A stretch of DNA of 64,000 nucleotides from Archegozetes longisetosus (Eukaryota; Arthropoda; Arachnida; Sarcoptiformes; Trhypochthoniidae), in NCBI GenBank assembly GCA_018873245.2, contig JAEMBT020000009.1, positions 5,008,242 through 5,072,241 on the forward strand, given 5' to 3'. A program made the translations under genes and the position numbers. Every line of letters begins with the position of its first letter. The first letter of the stretch is position 1. Below are positions 42,388 through 55,112 of this stretch, piece by piece. A model generated the notes under the pieces. That model saw nothing but the letters and a program-made list of their open reading frames with translations, was not told the DNA's origin and searched no databases.

Positions 42388-43348
42388 TTACAGTGTTTGC
42401 TGGACATTCGAAATATTGATATGTCTAAGTAATAATGTTTCAGAGAATATACGAATGAAAACGACTGCTTGTTTTTCAAACTTTATAATTTATTTTTCAT
42501 TTCCTCTTTCGATTAATTTGACTGGTCGGATTACTTTCCAATTCTCTCTATTTAAAGATATTTCTACGTAATATGAAAAGGCTACTTTACTGATCTGTAA
42601 AATAAAATTATATATATTGAATTGTAAACACATTGAATCGACAATAAATGGTTGACATAACTGAAAAGTGATATTGTTACTTGTAGACCAACAAACAGAA
42701 CCGTTTTGAAAAGGAATATTAGTAATAACTTTGTTGTTACAGTTTAAAGTTTCATAACTAAACACTTCGTGACGTTTCTCTCTTCTAAAGTTTCGTTCAA
42801 ATTGTTTGCAAAAACACTTTTATATGGAACGACATATTTATTTTCGATCGTAACGTTAGCTGTTGAATACATGCATTCAAGTGTATGATTTCAGGCTCTC
42901 TTTTTATCAAACTGGTTTCATGAAATCTTCTGCCGACTATGCGAATAGATTTTACAGTCTCTTGTTCAAAAAACAAGTATTGTCTTGAACGACACCAACA
43001 ATATGTGTGATCTATAATAGTTTTCCAACTTTTTAAATCAAAAGAGACCTCAATGTAGCAGCTATATGCGTCGTCCTTAATATCAAATAAAGCTAATACT
43101 ATATGATTTATAATATAGCGTTTGTGTAACATAATCATAATTATGGATTTAATAGAAGTTGTGCATTGAGTTACATCATAATACCATCGAATAGGAGCAG
43201 AGTCAATCATCTGACTAGGTCTTCTTCCTTTAACCTTTACCTTGAGATGTTTTGTAGCAAAATTTTTATTCAAGACTAACGCCCCACGCATTCTTTTCGT
43301 GTTGTCTACTTGATTTATATAAATATTTTTTATAAAACCAATATCCAC
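42388..43348 (-). pseudogene. BTBD9-like pseudogene (discoidin/F5-8C domains)
   Basis: Frames at 42797-43348 and 42490-42765 each resemble one of the two discoidin-like domains found in the C-terminal half of BTB/POZ protein 9. The first has YIINHIVLALFDIKDDAYSC, YIEVSFDLKSWKTIIDHTYC and VKSIRIVGRRFHETS. The second has ITFQLCQPFIVDSMCLQFNI and SYYVEISLNRENWKVI. A last piece at about 42400 reads YFECPANT, the usual end of that domain. The frame shifts between them and the BTB-BACK half is missing, so this is a decayed, truncated copy. BTBD9 is a synaptic/Cullin-3 adaptor in animals; no function is expected here. Confidence 0.75.
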
Positions 43349-45389
43349 GAACCCGGCGTAAGTTAATTTCTTTAGAAAAGTACTTCTTGTTAAATCAATC
43401 TAACTGATTTGAAGAGTTTTTCAATTGTTTCAAGATCCAAGACTTCATGATGTTTATTAATCCATAAACAAACTTTTTCTAAAATAATTATGTGATATGT
43501 AAATATGTTTGTCTGTATTATTTCAAATTTATTGCTTAATAAGTTGTTTAATTCCTATTGGTTTTTAAGTTTAAGTTAATTTTTTGTTAATATCTCTAGC
43601 GCTAGAGAACTTTGTGCTCCTCTTTTGTATGTATTAATAATATAACATATGCTAAAAGTGTTGTCCGTTATTTACTAAACAAGGTTTGACTCTTTTAATC
43701 ATATTGTCTGAAGATTTTTTAATCACAACAATAATTAAATAAGTTCTATAAACAAAAACTGTCTTTTATTGTTGACACCATTTTTCATACTAAAAACGTT
43801 TTTAAACAAACACAATGATTACCAAACAATTTTTCTTTGACTTCAAGCTTTATAAGTGGTATCTGATCAATGTGTATTAAAGATATTAAAGAAAAGTTCC
43901 ACTCAATTATATGAGTTTAGAAGATAACGAGAATACTGTATATTATGTTTCGTTTCTCTATTGTACATTATTGCAATAATGAATCTCATAAAAGCCCTGA
44001 GCACCACCTCCTTGCAAATGAGTGTTTGTGTAATACATGTGTAAAAGATTAGTGTGCATATGAAAATATGCATTTAAACGATAATTGCATTAATTTTGAT
44101 TCAATAAAACTTTAATCTCGTAAATGTATTTAAATTGACAAATCAAAAATTTTATTATTTATTTTAATAATGAGTTACAGAACCATTTTTGTAAATACAT
44201 GTACTTTTGAGTGAACTTTAATAATATGTAAATAAATGCATAAAGGTTTTGCCTCTATTACCTCAATTATGATTACTCATAATGTTTGTAAGAAAGTGCT
44301 ATTTAAGGCTTATGTGAGATTTATTATTTTCACTACTGTATCATTGAAAACTAAATGATCCTCGATAGCAACTAGAGTAAAGTGATGCGTGAGGATGTAT
44401 CCAAGGGATAATTTAAATATTTATAAAAATTCATTCAATAACAAAAGCACATATTTTTATACTAAAATTAAGGTATTTAAATGCCAGTCATTAAAATACA
44501 CTCATATAAAGAGTTTGGTTATATCCTCGATGGGGGGCGGCTAATAAAACAACGATTAATGAAAGGATTCAAATCTCGATGACATATGTTCAAAATGGGT
44601 CGAAAAGGTATAAATTGGGTCATTTAAAGATTTTTTTTTAATAATTAGCAATTGATTGATACGCTAACGGTTCAGATAACAGGCAGATCAGAATCAACCG
44701 TCCGGATGTGGGATGAACGAGTGACCAGGCAGAATGATGACTTTTCGATTAAAAATATAAATTTAAATTATGATAACAGTGCGTTCGTTCGAACAGTGTG
44801 TAATCAAAAATTTTCCCTTAAAGTATAGCAACGAGCTCTCCATCAGACGCTATGCGTATCTATCGCGGATATTCAAGTTTAAGAGTGTATATTTTGAGGT
44901 AAAACTTCGCATACACTATATAGAAATACAGGTTGACTTCAGTTTTTATATTAACTTTCAGTCAGCGCGTATCTAAATTTACTTTTGGTATAATAATTCT
45001 ATGATCTGAAAGTTTATTGATATTAATGATTCGATAATATTTAATTAAAATATATTCATTCTAAAGCTAATTGATATAAAATATAATTAGAATCACTTTT
45101 TCAAACTAGAGATTTGTACACGTTTACTATGTGAAAAAAGTCTATTCTCTAACTCTCATTAGAATGGCTTTTTGCCAATTAAATAAAAAGCTTCTCTAAA
45201 TATTTTTTCACAACATTAGCGATCCGTTGATGATAGTAATGTCAATTTCAACATTTTCATATCTCATTCACATTAAGTAAATTTAGTTGTTGCGTTCAGA
45301 CTTTCTTTGAACTTTCTTCATTTTAACTGAGGAAAGGTTTTCCATAGTTTGAGAGTTTTGTAAAATGAATAAATGATGGAATTTGAAAA
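43349..45389. other. No gene; one possible transposase HTH fossil
   Basis: 44658-44765 encodes QITGRSESTVRMWDERVTRQ in an otherwise empty region. It resembles a helix-turn-helix of a Tc1-like transposase but is too short to classify. The rest has stops in all frames and no paired repeats. Confidence 0.4.
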
Positions 45390-47403
45390 ACTGCAAACTT
45401 TGAATGTTATTCTGGAGGACTATTCCCGAATAACAGTATTCAAAAATTTGGATATGACTTCGAAGCTAAAAGAAATGTTACATTCAGTTGGAGTTTAGCG
45501 GTAAAAAAGTTTCATACCTGACTGATTTTAATTATAAAATTATTTAACTATCAAATCTTAACATAAGGATTCTGCCAATTCGATCACAAACTATTTCTGC
45601 AGTCCCTGGTATTTCGTAATGAAAGAATATGTCAGAAGAACCCAATTCAAGTAAGACTTCTCATCTTTTATGAGCATAAAAATATATTTTTCCAAATTAG
45701 TGATCCGAACATCAAATTTAGGAGTTGAATTTGCATTTAATTATCAAAATTATTTTGTTCTCAGAAAACAAATGAACGAGTAGTATTTAGTTTCACATCT
45801 TCAATTACCTAAAAGATGATTAAAGATATAATTTTAAATAATTATGATTTAAAACTTTTTATATCTCTTTTTAATCAAACTTAAGTGCTATTCCTGTTTA
45901 TGTCGAAAATGAAGCTCGACTTACGATTCCAGGCTATGAAGACAGTGCTATTCCTCACATGCTATACATGAAAGATAAAGTATTAAATTTAAGTAAAAAT
46001 ATCACAATTTTTATCACTTTCTTGTCTTAGAGACTAGATATATATCTCGATACCGAGACAGTTACAGACATGTTGACTTCATTTACTAAAACGTCTATTG
46101 CAGCGTTCAAACACAAGACATTGATTAATTTATTAGGAGAGAAATATTCTTCTAATGAGATAGATTCTTATTTCTCAATTTTTCGTATTTTTGACTTATT
46201 GGTAAGTCATCTGTTATACAAACATTTTTTTGAAAAACTAAATTGAAATTTGTCTGATAAAGATTTGGTTTCTCATATTTATTGAAATCTTTGTTACTTG
46301 TCTCATATTAACTATCGAAATATTGAAAACTAATAAGAACAAGAAATTTTGGTCAGCTTTTTGTAGAGAGTGGTGGACAATCAATGAGATTATCTGTTTA
46401 AGACGTAAGTTTTATCAATTGAACTGAAAACTCATTTTCGCCTATGACTGATGTCTCATAGATTTGAAGATCAAGAAGTGGACTCCAGTTTTGCGCATAA
46501 TTTACAGTTCATTCTTAATTGTCTCCATGATATTGTTGTACTGTTTATCGAGTCTAATCCTTTCTCAAACTATACACAGTTCTTATACCCTAATTGAATC
46601 ACTTGAAGACATTCTCAACAGACATGACTTGAACCCATTATTAATTTTAACCGAGAAAGAAATAGATCTAATTCAGGTGAAATTATTGAATCTATAAAAA
46701 GTTTTCAAAAGTAATTTTTTTATATTTCTTTACTTCAGAAAAGAGGATCAGATATAGAGCTGCAAATTCTACTAAAAAGTAAAGAGAACGGTAATGTTCG
46801 CCCAGAAATTGGTGCGGAACTTGTAACTCTATCTATAAATGCACATCATATCAAGTCCGAATTGTCAACACATGTTGTCATTTCGGATTCATATAATTTA
46901 CATTTACTGAAAGGAAATGACCCTAATTTGCACATAGCCTCGAATCATTACTTTTCTGTACCTCAAAGTATGGTTTTTCATAAGGATTTAAGTCAATCAG
47001 TCGTTGGACCGCTTGAGAATATGTAAGAGATTTTTCAGAAAATTATATACGTTCTCAATAGAATACTTTTTAAAGTATGTATCACTTGGAGGAGACTGGA
47101 CTTTATCATAGATGGATTTCAGTAGCACTTGAATATGGCTGGAAAATGAGTTCAGACCCGGATATTCAGGCTAATCAATTTTGTGATAAAAAGCAACAAA
47201 AGTTCACTCTCTCTAATAGCAAGATAGCTATCGGACCTCTTGTTTGTGGCATAGTTCTTTCTGTATTCATACTTATTGGCGAATTTATATACCATAATCA
47301 TCACAGACCTAAATCGAATTCAGTGAGATCTGAATTCTGTGTATTGAGTGATATGAAAATAGTTAGGTCCAAAGAGAAAAGTTGTACTAATTCCCGAATT
47401 TGA
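45390..47403 (+). CDS. Ionotropic receptor (IR), eight exons, apparently intact 3' part
   Basis: Exons read as about 45390-45500, 45568-45650, 45896-45979, 46031-46201, 46263-46404, 46462-46676, 46739-47022 and 47076-47403. From the exon ending at 45500 to the stop, every joint is GT-AG and keeps frame. Landmarks: ligand-domain lobe 1 (FPNNSIQKFGYDFEAKRN, CSPWYFVMKEY); a first membrane segment IWFLIFIEIFVTCLILTIEI; TM3 VLRIIYSSFLIVSMILLYCL followed by TLIESLEDILNRH, the usual lobe-2 start; EETGLYHRW just before the last membrane helix IGPLVCGIVLSVFILIGEFI. This is the IR/iGluR architecture of arthropod chemosensory cation channels. The 5' limit is uncertain: exons encoding the N-terminus should lie upstream. 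The second IR at 55113-56500 is decayed. Confidence 0.78.
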
Positions 47404-49368
47404 GTTTATGACTTTTAACTAAGCTTAACTTTCATTATGATTCGATTTAAATGTGAAAAGTTTTAAGCTCATATGAAAAATAAATTATCTCTTAGTTTTT
47501 TGGAAACTGTTTTTATTTTGAGAGTCAATATAAAAGCTTCAATGATATATATATAACTTCCACAATAAAACACTTTTTCAACTATTGATTGATCTTAAGA
47601 TTTGCTAAATTTCTTGTGTTTAGAATATCTGTCTTGTTCTTCACTTTTAAGTTTCTTACAATTAGATTTCTTGTTCTTCGCTGTCCTATTATTCAGTTCG
47701 GCTTCGACTTTTTGCCATTAGTTTGATCTCTTACTATTACTTTTACTCTCTTTCCGTTGCTCTCCTATTTAACTAATTTCTGCTTTAGAGCCTTCAAAAC
47801 ATCCATATGGATTGAACCCCTAATGTATTGCTCATTATTCTTTTGTATATTTCCACTATTACTCAACTTTTTTGCCTGACTTAGACTTCGTTGACAGTAC
47901 GTTCTTCGAAGATTTCTTATTTGAATTAGTAGTCATTTTAAACTAATAAATAAATAAATTTTAATCAATTTTTTGCTAAGAAATATTGCAAATGTTTGAA
48001 TTTAATGAAAAATTATTCCAACAACGCTTTAAAACAATGAAAAGACTTTCATTATACTAGTTTTTCAGAACTAAATTAATGTTTTGCGTCGAATTGGACG
48101 ACTAGTCTCAGGAAAATATCAATATTTTGATTTGGAATGAAAATCTTTTATGAAATGAGAATAAAGTTGGTAATAGATATAATCTTTTTCTTCATTCATT
48201 TATAGCTAATAAAGACATGTCTCAGAGCTTTCTTAACATCATTGAGGGACTATTAAGAGAAACGAATGAAACATTTAATTCATTCAAATGTTTATGATTA
48301 TACTAGATGATAACCTGAAAAACCTATATCTTTATAAGAAAAAATAGTTCATTCAGCTAAAATTTAGACTCGATTTTTGACTTTTCTATTATCTCGTAAT
48401 TGTTGTAGAACCAGATCATCAGCAAAACTTAGTGTCATATTAATGTGCTGTAGAGTGTATCTGAAGAACTACTTATTTTATGCTTAAATATTTGGTTGGC
48501 CCATAAATCCTTGCCACTTATTTCCATTATCATCCTTAATAAATTCCTTAGGAATTAAAAATATTCTATGACTATATGATATACGTGTAATTGAGTGCGA
48601 TTGAGACTTATTAAAAACACAAATAATTGAAATGTAAACAATGAGAGTGTATGTCAGCATTTGAAAGCTTGTCTCAAAGAAGTACGAAAAAAATTTTCTA
48701 AAGCACTTAAAAAAATTTCATTCATCAGCTGAACTTAATTTTGAACTATAGCTAAGACGTGACTTTGGCTTTTTCAAACTTTTTAAAGACATATCTTATT
48801 AGTTTGATTGCTTTAAAAACTCAGATAATGCCAAAAATGATTATATAGAATTAAAACCCATTTGATAAATTAAAATATATCACGATATTAACAGCAGTTG
48901 AATTATATTATTATCCGAAAAAGAGAATTCAAATCATGATCAGCTAAATATGCGGATGTTTCAACACTTTTATTTTTTTAACATTTCCATCAAGTAAAAA
49001 TATAATGCTTGTTATCCTGAGATTTTGAAAACTTTAATGATTACGATGTTAAAATGAGTCCTTTACAAACTTATGCTTGCTATACTTGTGATAATTTCAT
49101 ATTTTAAATAAGGACTTATATCCATATAGATAATAGCAAAGGTGATTCTATAGAAGGAATAAGTTAAAAATTTAGATTCATATTTTCATTATTTAGATAA
49201 TTATTAGTTAAATAATTTTAATATTTAATTTATATTTATTTAATAACAAAATCACCAAATAAGTATCCAAATTAAGTTTCAAGTGTTGGATATCATGAAA
49301 TTTAATGATCTGATTTATCTGCATATTTGATATTTTAAAAGTATCAAGAATTTACTGGAAGTTTAATA
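47404..49368. other. No firm gene; lysine-rich minus-strand frame
   Basis: Minus-strand 47936 to about 47760 begins with an ATG and reads MTTNSNKKSSKNVLSTKSKS. A run of six A then breaks the frame, and the next frame continues NEQYIRGSIHMDVLKALKQK. It may be a decayed basic protein. The rest of the region has stops in all frames. Confidence 0.35.
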
Positions 49369-49746
49369 TCAGTTTATATACTGTTTCCTTATTGACATAA
49401 AAAAACTTATTAATCTTCCAGTAGATAAAAATGTGAACTTTATTAAACAAGTTACAAAATACTCTCCAATGTTTCGGTGCCGCGACTTAGTTCGCTCGCG
49501 GATCAACATGAAGTCACCAGCTAAAACTTCATGGAATCTAAGTCTAAAATGTCTGGTGTGCTTACACGCCATTACATCCCCGTTCGATCTTAGATACTGA
49601 GCATAATTAGACAGGGATTGCTTCAGTTGGTATGATTCCAGTGCTAAGACTTGGAGTTCTTCATAGATAAACGAGGGAATTCCAAATGAGGATTTCCATT
49701 CATTGTCGTAAAAGGGAGGATCTACTGCTAATACGTTGACTTGCAA
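49369..49746 (-). pseudogene. Coding-like fragment, family unknown
   Basis: Part of a 125-codon frame without an ATG at its start. The central region reads VLAVDPPFYDNEWKSSFGIP, then ELQVLALESYQLKQSLSNYA and ACKHTRHFRLRFHEVLAGDF. It is more GC-rich than its surroundings and has a conserved-protein look. The last 35 residues are probably non-coding. I do not recognise it; it may be an exon relic or a retrocopy piece. Confidence 0.35.
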
Positions 49747-49908
49747 TCAATGAAGTCAAAGAGTTGGACTCATTGGATCTATTGAGTATCTTGTGAGCTA
49801 TGCTCAATCTATCTCCAATGTCCAATTATAGCATAAAAAGCGTTTAGGCTTTACGACATACATTTTGGCAGGGATTCACTTGTGCCTCCTAATTCCGTAA
49901 CACTAAGT

Positions 49909-51795
49909 TATTTCAAGTTTTGTCCATTGACAGTTTTATCCCCTGCCAATACATTTTCAAATTTATAGTTTGTAAAAAGCCATTTTAAGGCATATCCTAT
50001 AAGACTTGGCACTCGCCTTTTAATGTTTCCTAATAAAATTATTAGAAGTTAAGAAGTGATACTTTACTAACACTAAATGACATAATATCGTGAAACTTAA
50101 CTGTTAAACTAAGGTTGAGCATAAATAAGTCAATAAAAAAATAATTTTATAATAAAAAAATTCGTTTTTAAATTTTCCAATCAATGAAATTGATAGACTT
50201 TTCGGGAGTCTATAATGTGAAGTTTCTCCATAAAATTTAGTTATTTTTATCACGAAATCATTAGATTAATGTCAATAGTAAAGTAAGAAAATCGAATACT
50301 GTCCCCATATCTTTTCACATTACTTAAAAGCACTTCAACAACTATATTCAAAGGTTTTAGAAAATTTATAATACAATTCAATTAAAGCTTAAAACTGAAT
50401 GGAGTTGACTATAGAAAGTGATTTCGATCCTTCACAAATATTAGCACCAGAACTGTTGGTCACTTCTGCTGGAGCTCATTTATATCTGATCGGTTCATCT
50501 CTTTTCGAAAGCGGATCGATCAAAAGGAACAGATTTCATAACCCACTATTGATTGCTATAACAGTTTCAATATTTTTGGCAAGATCGATCATATCTTTAC
50601 TATTACTAGAAGAAAATCCAGGATATTTTATAATTATCCTCGACTTTTCATACTTTGCAAATGCCAGAATCCACTACAATATCACAGCCATTGTCTTGTT
50701 TGTCTTAACCCTAGTTACACAATCGATTCATTATAGGAATTACATGAATAATGAATTTCCGACTTATTTGAAACCGTTTGAGATGATATCAGGACTGACT
50801 TCACCCCTAAGTGTTGGACTTTCGGATGAAGACAAAATCTACAAATTCATGAAAACAGCGAAACAAATATTCTTTATTTGCGATATTCTAAAACCAGTAG
50901 GCATGACAGTTGCTTGGTTTGGCGTGAATTTGCCAATTATTTTCAACTGCTCTCTTATTCAATTCATTTTCTATGTATTTCCTCTGAATTTGGTTTTCCT
51001 TTTAAGTTGTTATTACCTGTATACGATTCTTATGTACCATATCGCCTACTTTTCCCTCATTTGTTATTACCTATTGATTAAAGTCAAAGCAGTAAACGAG
51101 AAAATCAAGATTTTTGCCAAAAGAAAATCTAAACTCAATAGTAACAGAGCAATGTTAATAATGAAGACTTTGGACTCAAACTATATGGAAATCGATTCGT
51201 TTAACAAAAGTTTTTGGTCGAAATACTTATTCTGGAATTGGCTTCTATTCTCATCTATAATTAATCTACTCTTATTCATTTGCATATTCTCAAAAACTGG
51301 TTTAATAATGAAACTCGTTTTTATTTACTCTCTCATTACTTTCACATTCCCTCTGACAGTAATCATAAGATACGCCTCTTCTGTCAATTATCAAATAAAT
51401 AAAACCTATGATCTATTATTGGGAATTTTGTTTACACCAAATAAGTTGTCATTAACTAATGCCTTTCATTTAAAAGTTTGCAAAACTTATAAAAATCAAA
51501 GCATCGTTAATTAAATTAATAATTTTGTTTTATTTAGTTCTCATCATTCATTGAGAGATTGAGTCAAAAGAAAATTGGATTCTATTGTTGGAAACTATTT
51601 ATCATAAACCACTTTCGTGGATATGAAGAACTATTTCTTAATTTATATCGATTTTAAGACGTTTTATTATTTATAGATTACAGCCATGACTATAATTCTT
51701 ATGCTGAAAGTCATAGAAATGTCTTTGTATTGATCTGAGAATATTGAAAATATATTGAAAATTGTTGACTTCTATTACTATAACATTCACTCTAA
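49909..51795. repeat. Inverted segmental duplication, copy 2
   Basis: Reverse-oriented copy of 24830-26720, about 23 kb away. Nearly all bases outside small indels agree, including the flanking non-coding DNA. Limits are as described for copy 1. Confidence 0.9.
50399..51514 (+). CDS. Gustatory-receptor-like 7TM chemoreceptor, copy 2
   Basis: 371 residues, ATG start (MELTIESDFDPSQILAP), intronless, equal in length to the copy at 25114-26229. Substitutions cluster in membrane segments (IILVRCIISLLLPEE becomes IFLARSIISLLLLEE; TQWIHYRN becomes TQSIHYRN; ISSCYYMYMTLMYH becomes LSSCYYLYTILMYH). The long cytoplasmic segment KVKAVNEKIKIFAKRKSKLN is unchanged. No stops or indels in either copy, so both may be under constraint. 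Family reasoning is as for copy 1. A third, truncated relative is at 62770-62967. Confidence 0.65.
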   Translation: MELTIESDFDPSQILAPELLVTSAGAHLYLIGSSLFESGSIKRNRFHNPLLIAITVSIFLARSIISLLLLEENPGYFIIILDFSYFANARIHYNITAIVLFVLTLVTQSIHYRNYMNNEFPTYLKPFEMISGLTSPLSVGLSDEDKIYKFMKTAKQIFFICDILKPVGMTVAWFGVNLPIIFNCSLIQFIFYVFPLNLVFLLSCYYLYTILMYHIAYFSLICYYLLIKVKAVNEKIKIFAKRKSKLNSNRAMLIMKTLDSNYMEIDSFNKSFWSKYLFWNWLLFSSIINLLLFICIFSKTGLIMKLVFIYSLITFTFPLTVIIRYASSVNYQINKTYDLLLGILFTPNKLSLTNAFHLKVCKTYKNQSIVN

Positions 51796-53036
51796 ACAAA
51801 GTTATAAAATAAAATGCTTTTATGTATAACTGAAATGAGAGCGTGCCAGAGTATAATGTTTCTACTGTACCATGTGACCAGAAATTAGGATTCTAATGTA
51901 GATCATGCCTACTTCTAATGGCGTTTATCGTTGCAATAAATTAGTATGGAAGAAACATAATTTACATTAGTGTTATTATTGTTTATCATATGATAAAAAT
52001 AGCAGAAATATAATTCCTCTAACACTCTATCAAATGTGAATCACTTTTGTAGAGCGTAAGAATATTTTAAAGTAAAAATATTTCGTGCTTTATAATCAGG
52101 TTTGAGCTGTTGCTCGATATTAATTATCGACCCGAATCCGTATCTCAAAGTGTCATTTGAAGTTTTCTGAATCTAAAATTTTAGTTAATATTTTCTTATC
52201 CAGAATATTCCATTAATAATCTAAAAGGTGCCGTTCGTATTTAATGTGTTAACACCCATTTTTCCTTACTTAACATCAGTAATATCATGAATTCTGAAGA
52301 TTTCCAAATTATTGTTGTGCACTAAGCCTATTAATATAGTATTTACATAAGACCTATTTAGCATTGTTTCTATATCGAGTTTAAGAAATTTTGTCAAATA
52401 ACAGATCATTTTCGTTGTTTTACGAGAATTACAAAAATAAATTTTAAATATCTATTTTTACTTAACAAATATGATATGAATGTATACTAATTTCTGACAC
52501 TTTTGTTACAACTTTGTCTAATCGCGCACCACAAAATTAATAATATTCTCGGGTTTTTGGGTTTTTCAAAATTTTATTATAAAAAAATATGTAAAATGCA
52601 GACAAAACAACAATGAATTTCAAATCAAAGCAACAATTAATCAAAAGTTTAATACAATAGGGTCCAAAAGTAGTTTTGTGTTTGCTCGCTGAGTCAACTG
52701 TAAGTATAAGCGAATAATATATGTTTCTCAGAATAAAAGTTGACAAAGCTAATGTGATTTCCAGTGTACAAATCGTGTGATTTGAAAGCTTATTACTATC
52801 GAATAAAGAATTTAGAGAAATCCACAGAAAGTATTAATTGAAATATGTAGAGCAATTATTGTAAACATAGCCTGGTTATCATTTGATGAATTTTTTCATA
52901 TTAAGTCAATAATTATTTGATTACTAAAAACATGAGCTCTTAATACGAAATCATTATTTGTATAAACCTGAACAAATACAAGCTTTGTAAAATTGATTAT
53001 CGATTACTCTAAATTTTTAATTTACAGTTTTACATA
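51796..53036. other. No gene recognised
   Basis: AT-rich. The 69-codon minus-strand frame at 52537-52746 has no domain. No paired repeats were found before the Tc1 end at 53037. Confidence 0.5.
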
Positions 53037-54184
53037 CAGTCGCCCGCAAAACGAATTGGTCCCTATTTGAACATTTATATCTCAAAAACTACTAGGTCGA
53101 TTTCAATTCTGTTTTCTGCTGATTGTAGCTTATCTCCATAGAAATTAATAATGAAAATATGAACTTGCTTATATCAATAGTTTAATGAGAAATGAAAACA
53201 AAATATTAATCAAAATTTTAGTGACAATAGAATAGGAATTGTTAATAAAGGGTTCCTGATCTACCCCCAGTGTGATATATCATTGATTCAGTTCGTCAAG
53301 TTGAGCATTTTGATACCATACTTGACTATTGATCCGAACCTGGCCACTTCTTGGATAACTCCCGGCGGGAGTGGTTGACCCCGCCAAGTGATATATCATT
53401 GACTCAGGACATCGAACTGAGCATTTTGATACTCACTTGATCAATTATCTCAAGTAGTTCTTGAGATATCCATCATTGTTTGATTTAGTACTCGTAATGG
53501 ATAAACCTGATTCTTTCGAGTCGTAACTCAAAAAGCCTGATATAAACTCAGGGAGAATAAGTAGTCGCTTCGCGACCCAACCTATCATACCTAGTTTAAA
53601 TCAGGTTTTATTTGGGTTACAACTTGTAAAGCCAGGTTTGCCCATTTTCGAGGGGTTAGGTCTCGGTGGCCAGAAGTGGTCAGGTTCGCTGCAAGTACTC
53701 AGGTGTGGTATCGAAATGTTCAGCTCGACGAACTGAATCAATGATGTACTACACTTGAGGTGGGTGGTCGGGAACCCTTAGACCCATTAGCCGGATTTAC
53801 CCAATAGAATAATGAATAAGATTAATAGTGTGTATGACCGCCTTCAGCAGCGATAACTTCACTCATTCTGTTAGGCATCGATTCCAACAAATTGATGAAG
53901 ATTTTGGCTTTCAATTGAATTCAAAGACAAAACGATTTGTAAACAAAATCACATTTAAGCCTTTGAAACAACGTACTGTACAGCGAACATTTGCCAATTT
54001 TTTCATCCAATTTAATTCAAATCAACTTTGAAAATTTCCCCGTGTACATATATCTATGAATTTCATAAAGCTATAATTTCTGTGGAGATAGGCTACAATA
54101 TGCAAAAAACAGAATTAAAATCGGCTAAGTAGTTTTTGAGAAATGGGTACTCGAATAGGGACCAATTCGGTTTGCGGGCGATTG
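53037..54184 (-). mobile_element. Tc1-like relic, 1,148 bp including a nested MITE
   Basis: The ends CAGTCGCCCGCAAAACGAAT and ATTCGGTTTGCGGGCGATTG are inverted, match for about 110 bases with mismatches, and are each flanked by TA. Minus-strand 53823-53900 encodes the C-terminal end of a Tc1 transposase (LLESMPNRMSEVIAAEGGHT). The rest of the transposase is lost. The interior was replaced or filled by the MITE at 53250-53802. Confidence 0.85.
53250..53802. repeat. MITE inside the Tc1 relic (59996-60473 family)
   Basis: Shares with the copy at 59996-60473 the segments GTGTGATATATCATTG, GTCGCTTCGCGACCCAACCT, AGCCAGGTTT and ACCCATTAGCC. The left terminus is worn. It lies within the Tc1 element, so it is the younger insertion. 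Confidence 0.8.
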
Positions 54185-55112
54185 TATATTAGATTGAATA
54201 ATTGTTTTCACAATTTCAAAGAGTTCTTTTTGATTGAAAATTAAATTATGATTAAAACTAATCAAAGATGTGTTAAAAAGTATTTGTTTAATTATTCAAC
54301 TAACCCTTAGGTATAATATAATTAATAGAGTTTGCACCAAGTAGATATTTTAACACTTGTCTTAATAATACCTGGACTATGTTCACAACAATTTCTCCGC
54401 ATGAAATAAAGGCAAGGCTTAAAATATTGAAGATTACACTATTGTGTAACTTTTTTGATTATATAACAAATTTTAGTCAAATTATTTTTCCATACCAAAT
54501 GCAGACATGAATGATTGTTTACTATTAAAACAATTGAACGATATGTGGGTTACCGAACTCCAGTATAAATGAAAAATATGTTTCTCAGACTATTAATTTA
54601 TAAAACTAATGTGACCTTTCATTCTAATATTGAGATATTAAAATCAATTGGTATTGAATATCTCGAAATTTAGTTAGAATGGTGTAAAAACAAATGTGAA
54701 TAATTAGATTACTCATCACTAAATTATTGAATATAATATAAATGATGTTTATGAATCATAAATTATGATCTATCCCTAAAATCTTAACTTTTAAGAGAAA
54801 CAACTACTCCTTCGGGACAAAGTGTTTCTGAGTTACAGTTTTGAATTGAAATATTATTGCATCACCTGAACACGCATGTTCTTAACGCACAATATGTGTT
54901 GTTTTCTGTCTAATGTAAGGGAAACGATAGTATTGAAAATTTTCATTAATGTTTCCAGATAAGTAGTGCATTTTATATTCAACCCTATATTAGCTCAAAT
55001 TAGCTGAATAAGTGTTAGAAAGCGTTAGATTAAGTTGAAATGAATAGATTTTCAAATGAATAACTTGTAGGTTTCATAGTTACCAATAATTAAAGCTGAA
55101 TACTTCTCAACT
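54185..55112. other. No gene recognised
   Basis: AT-rich with stops in all frames and no repeats. It lies downstream of the broken IR gene. Confidence 0.5.
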
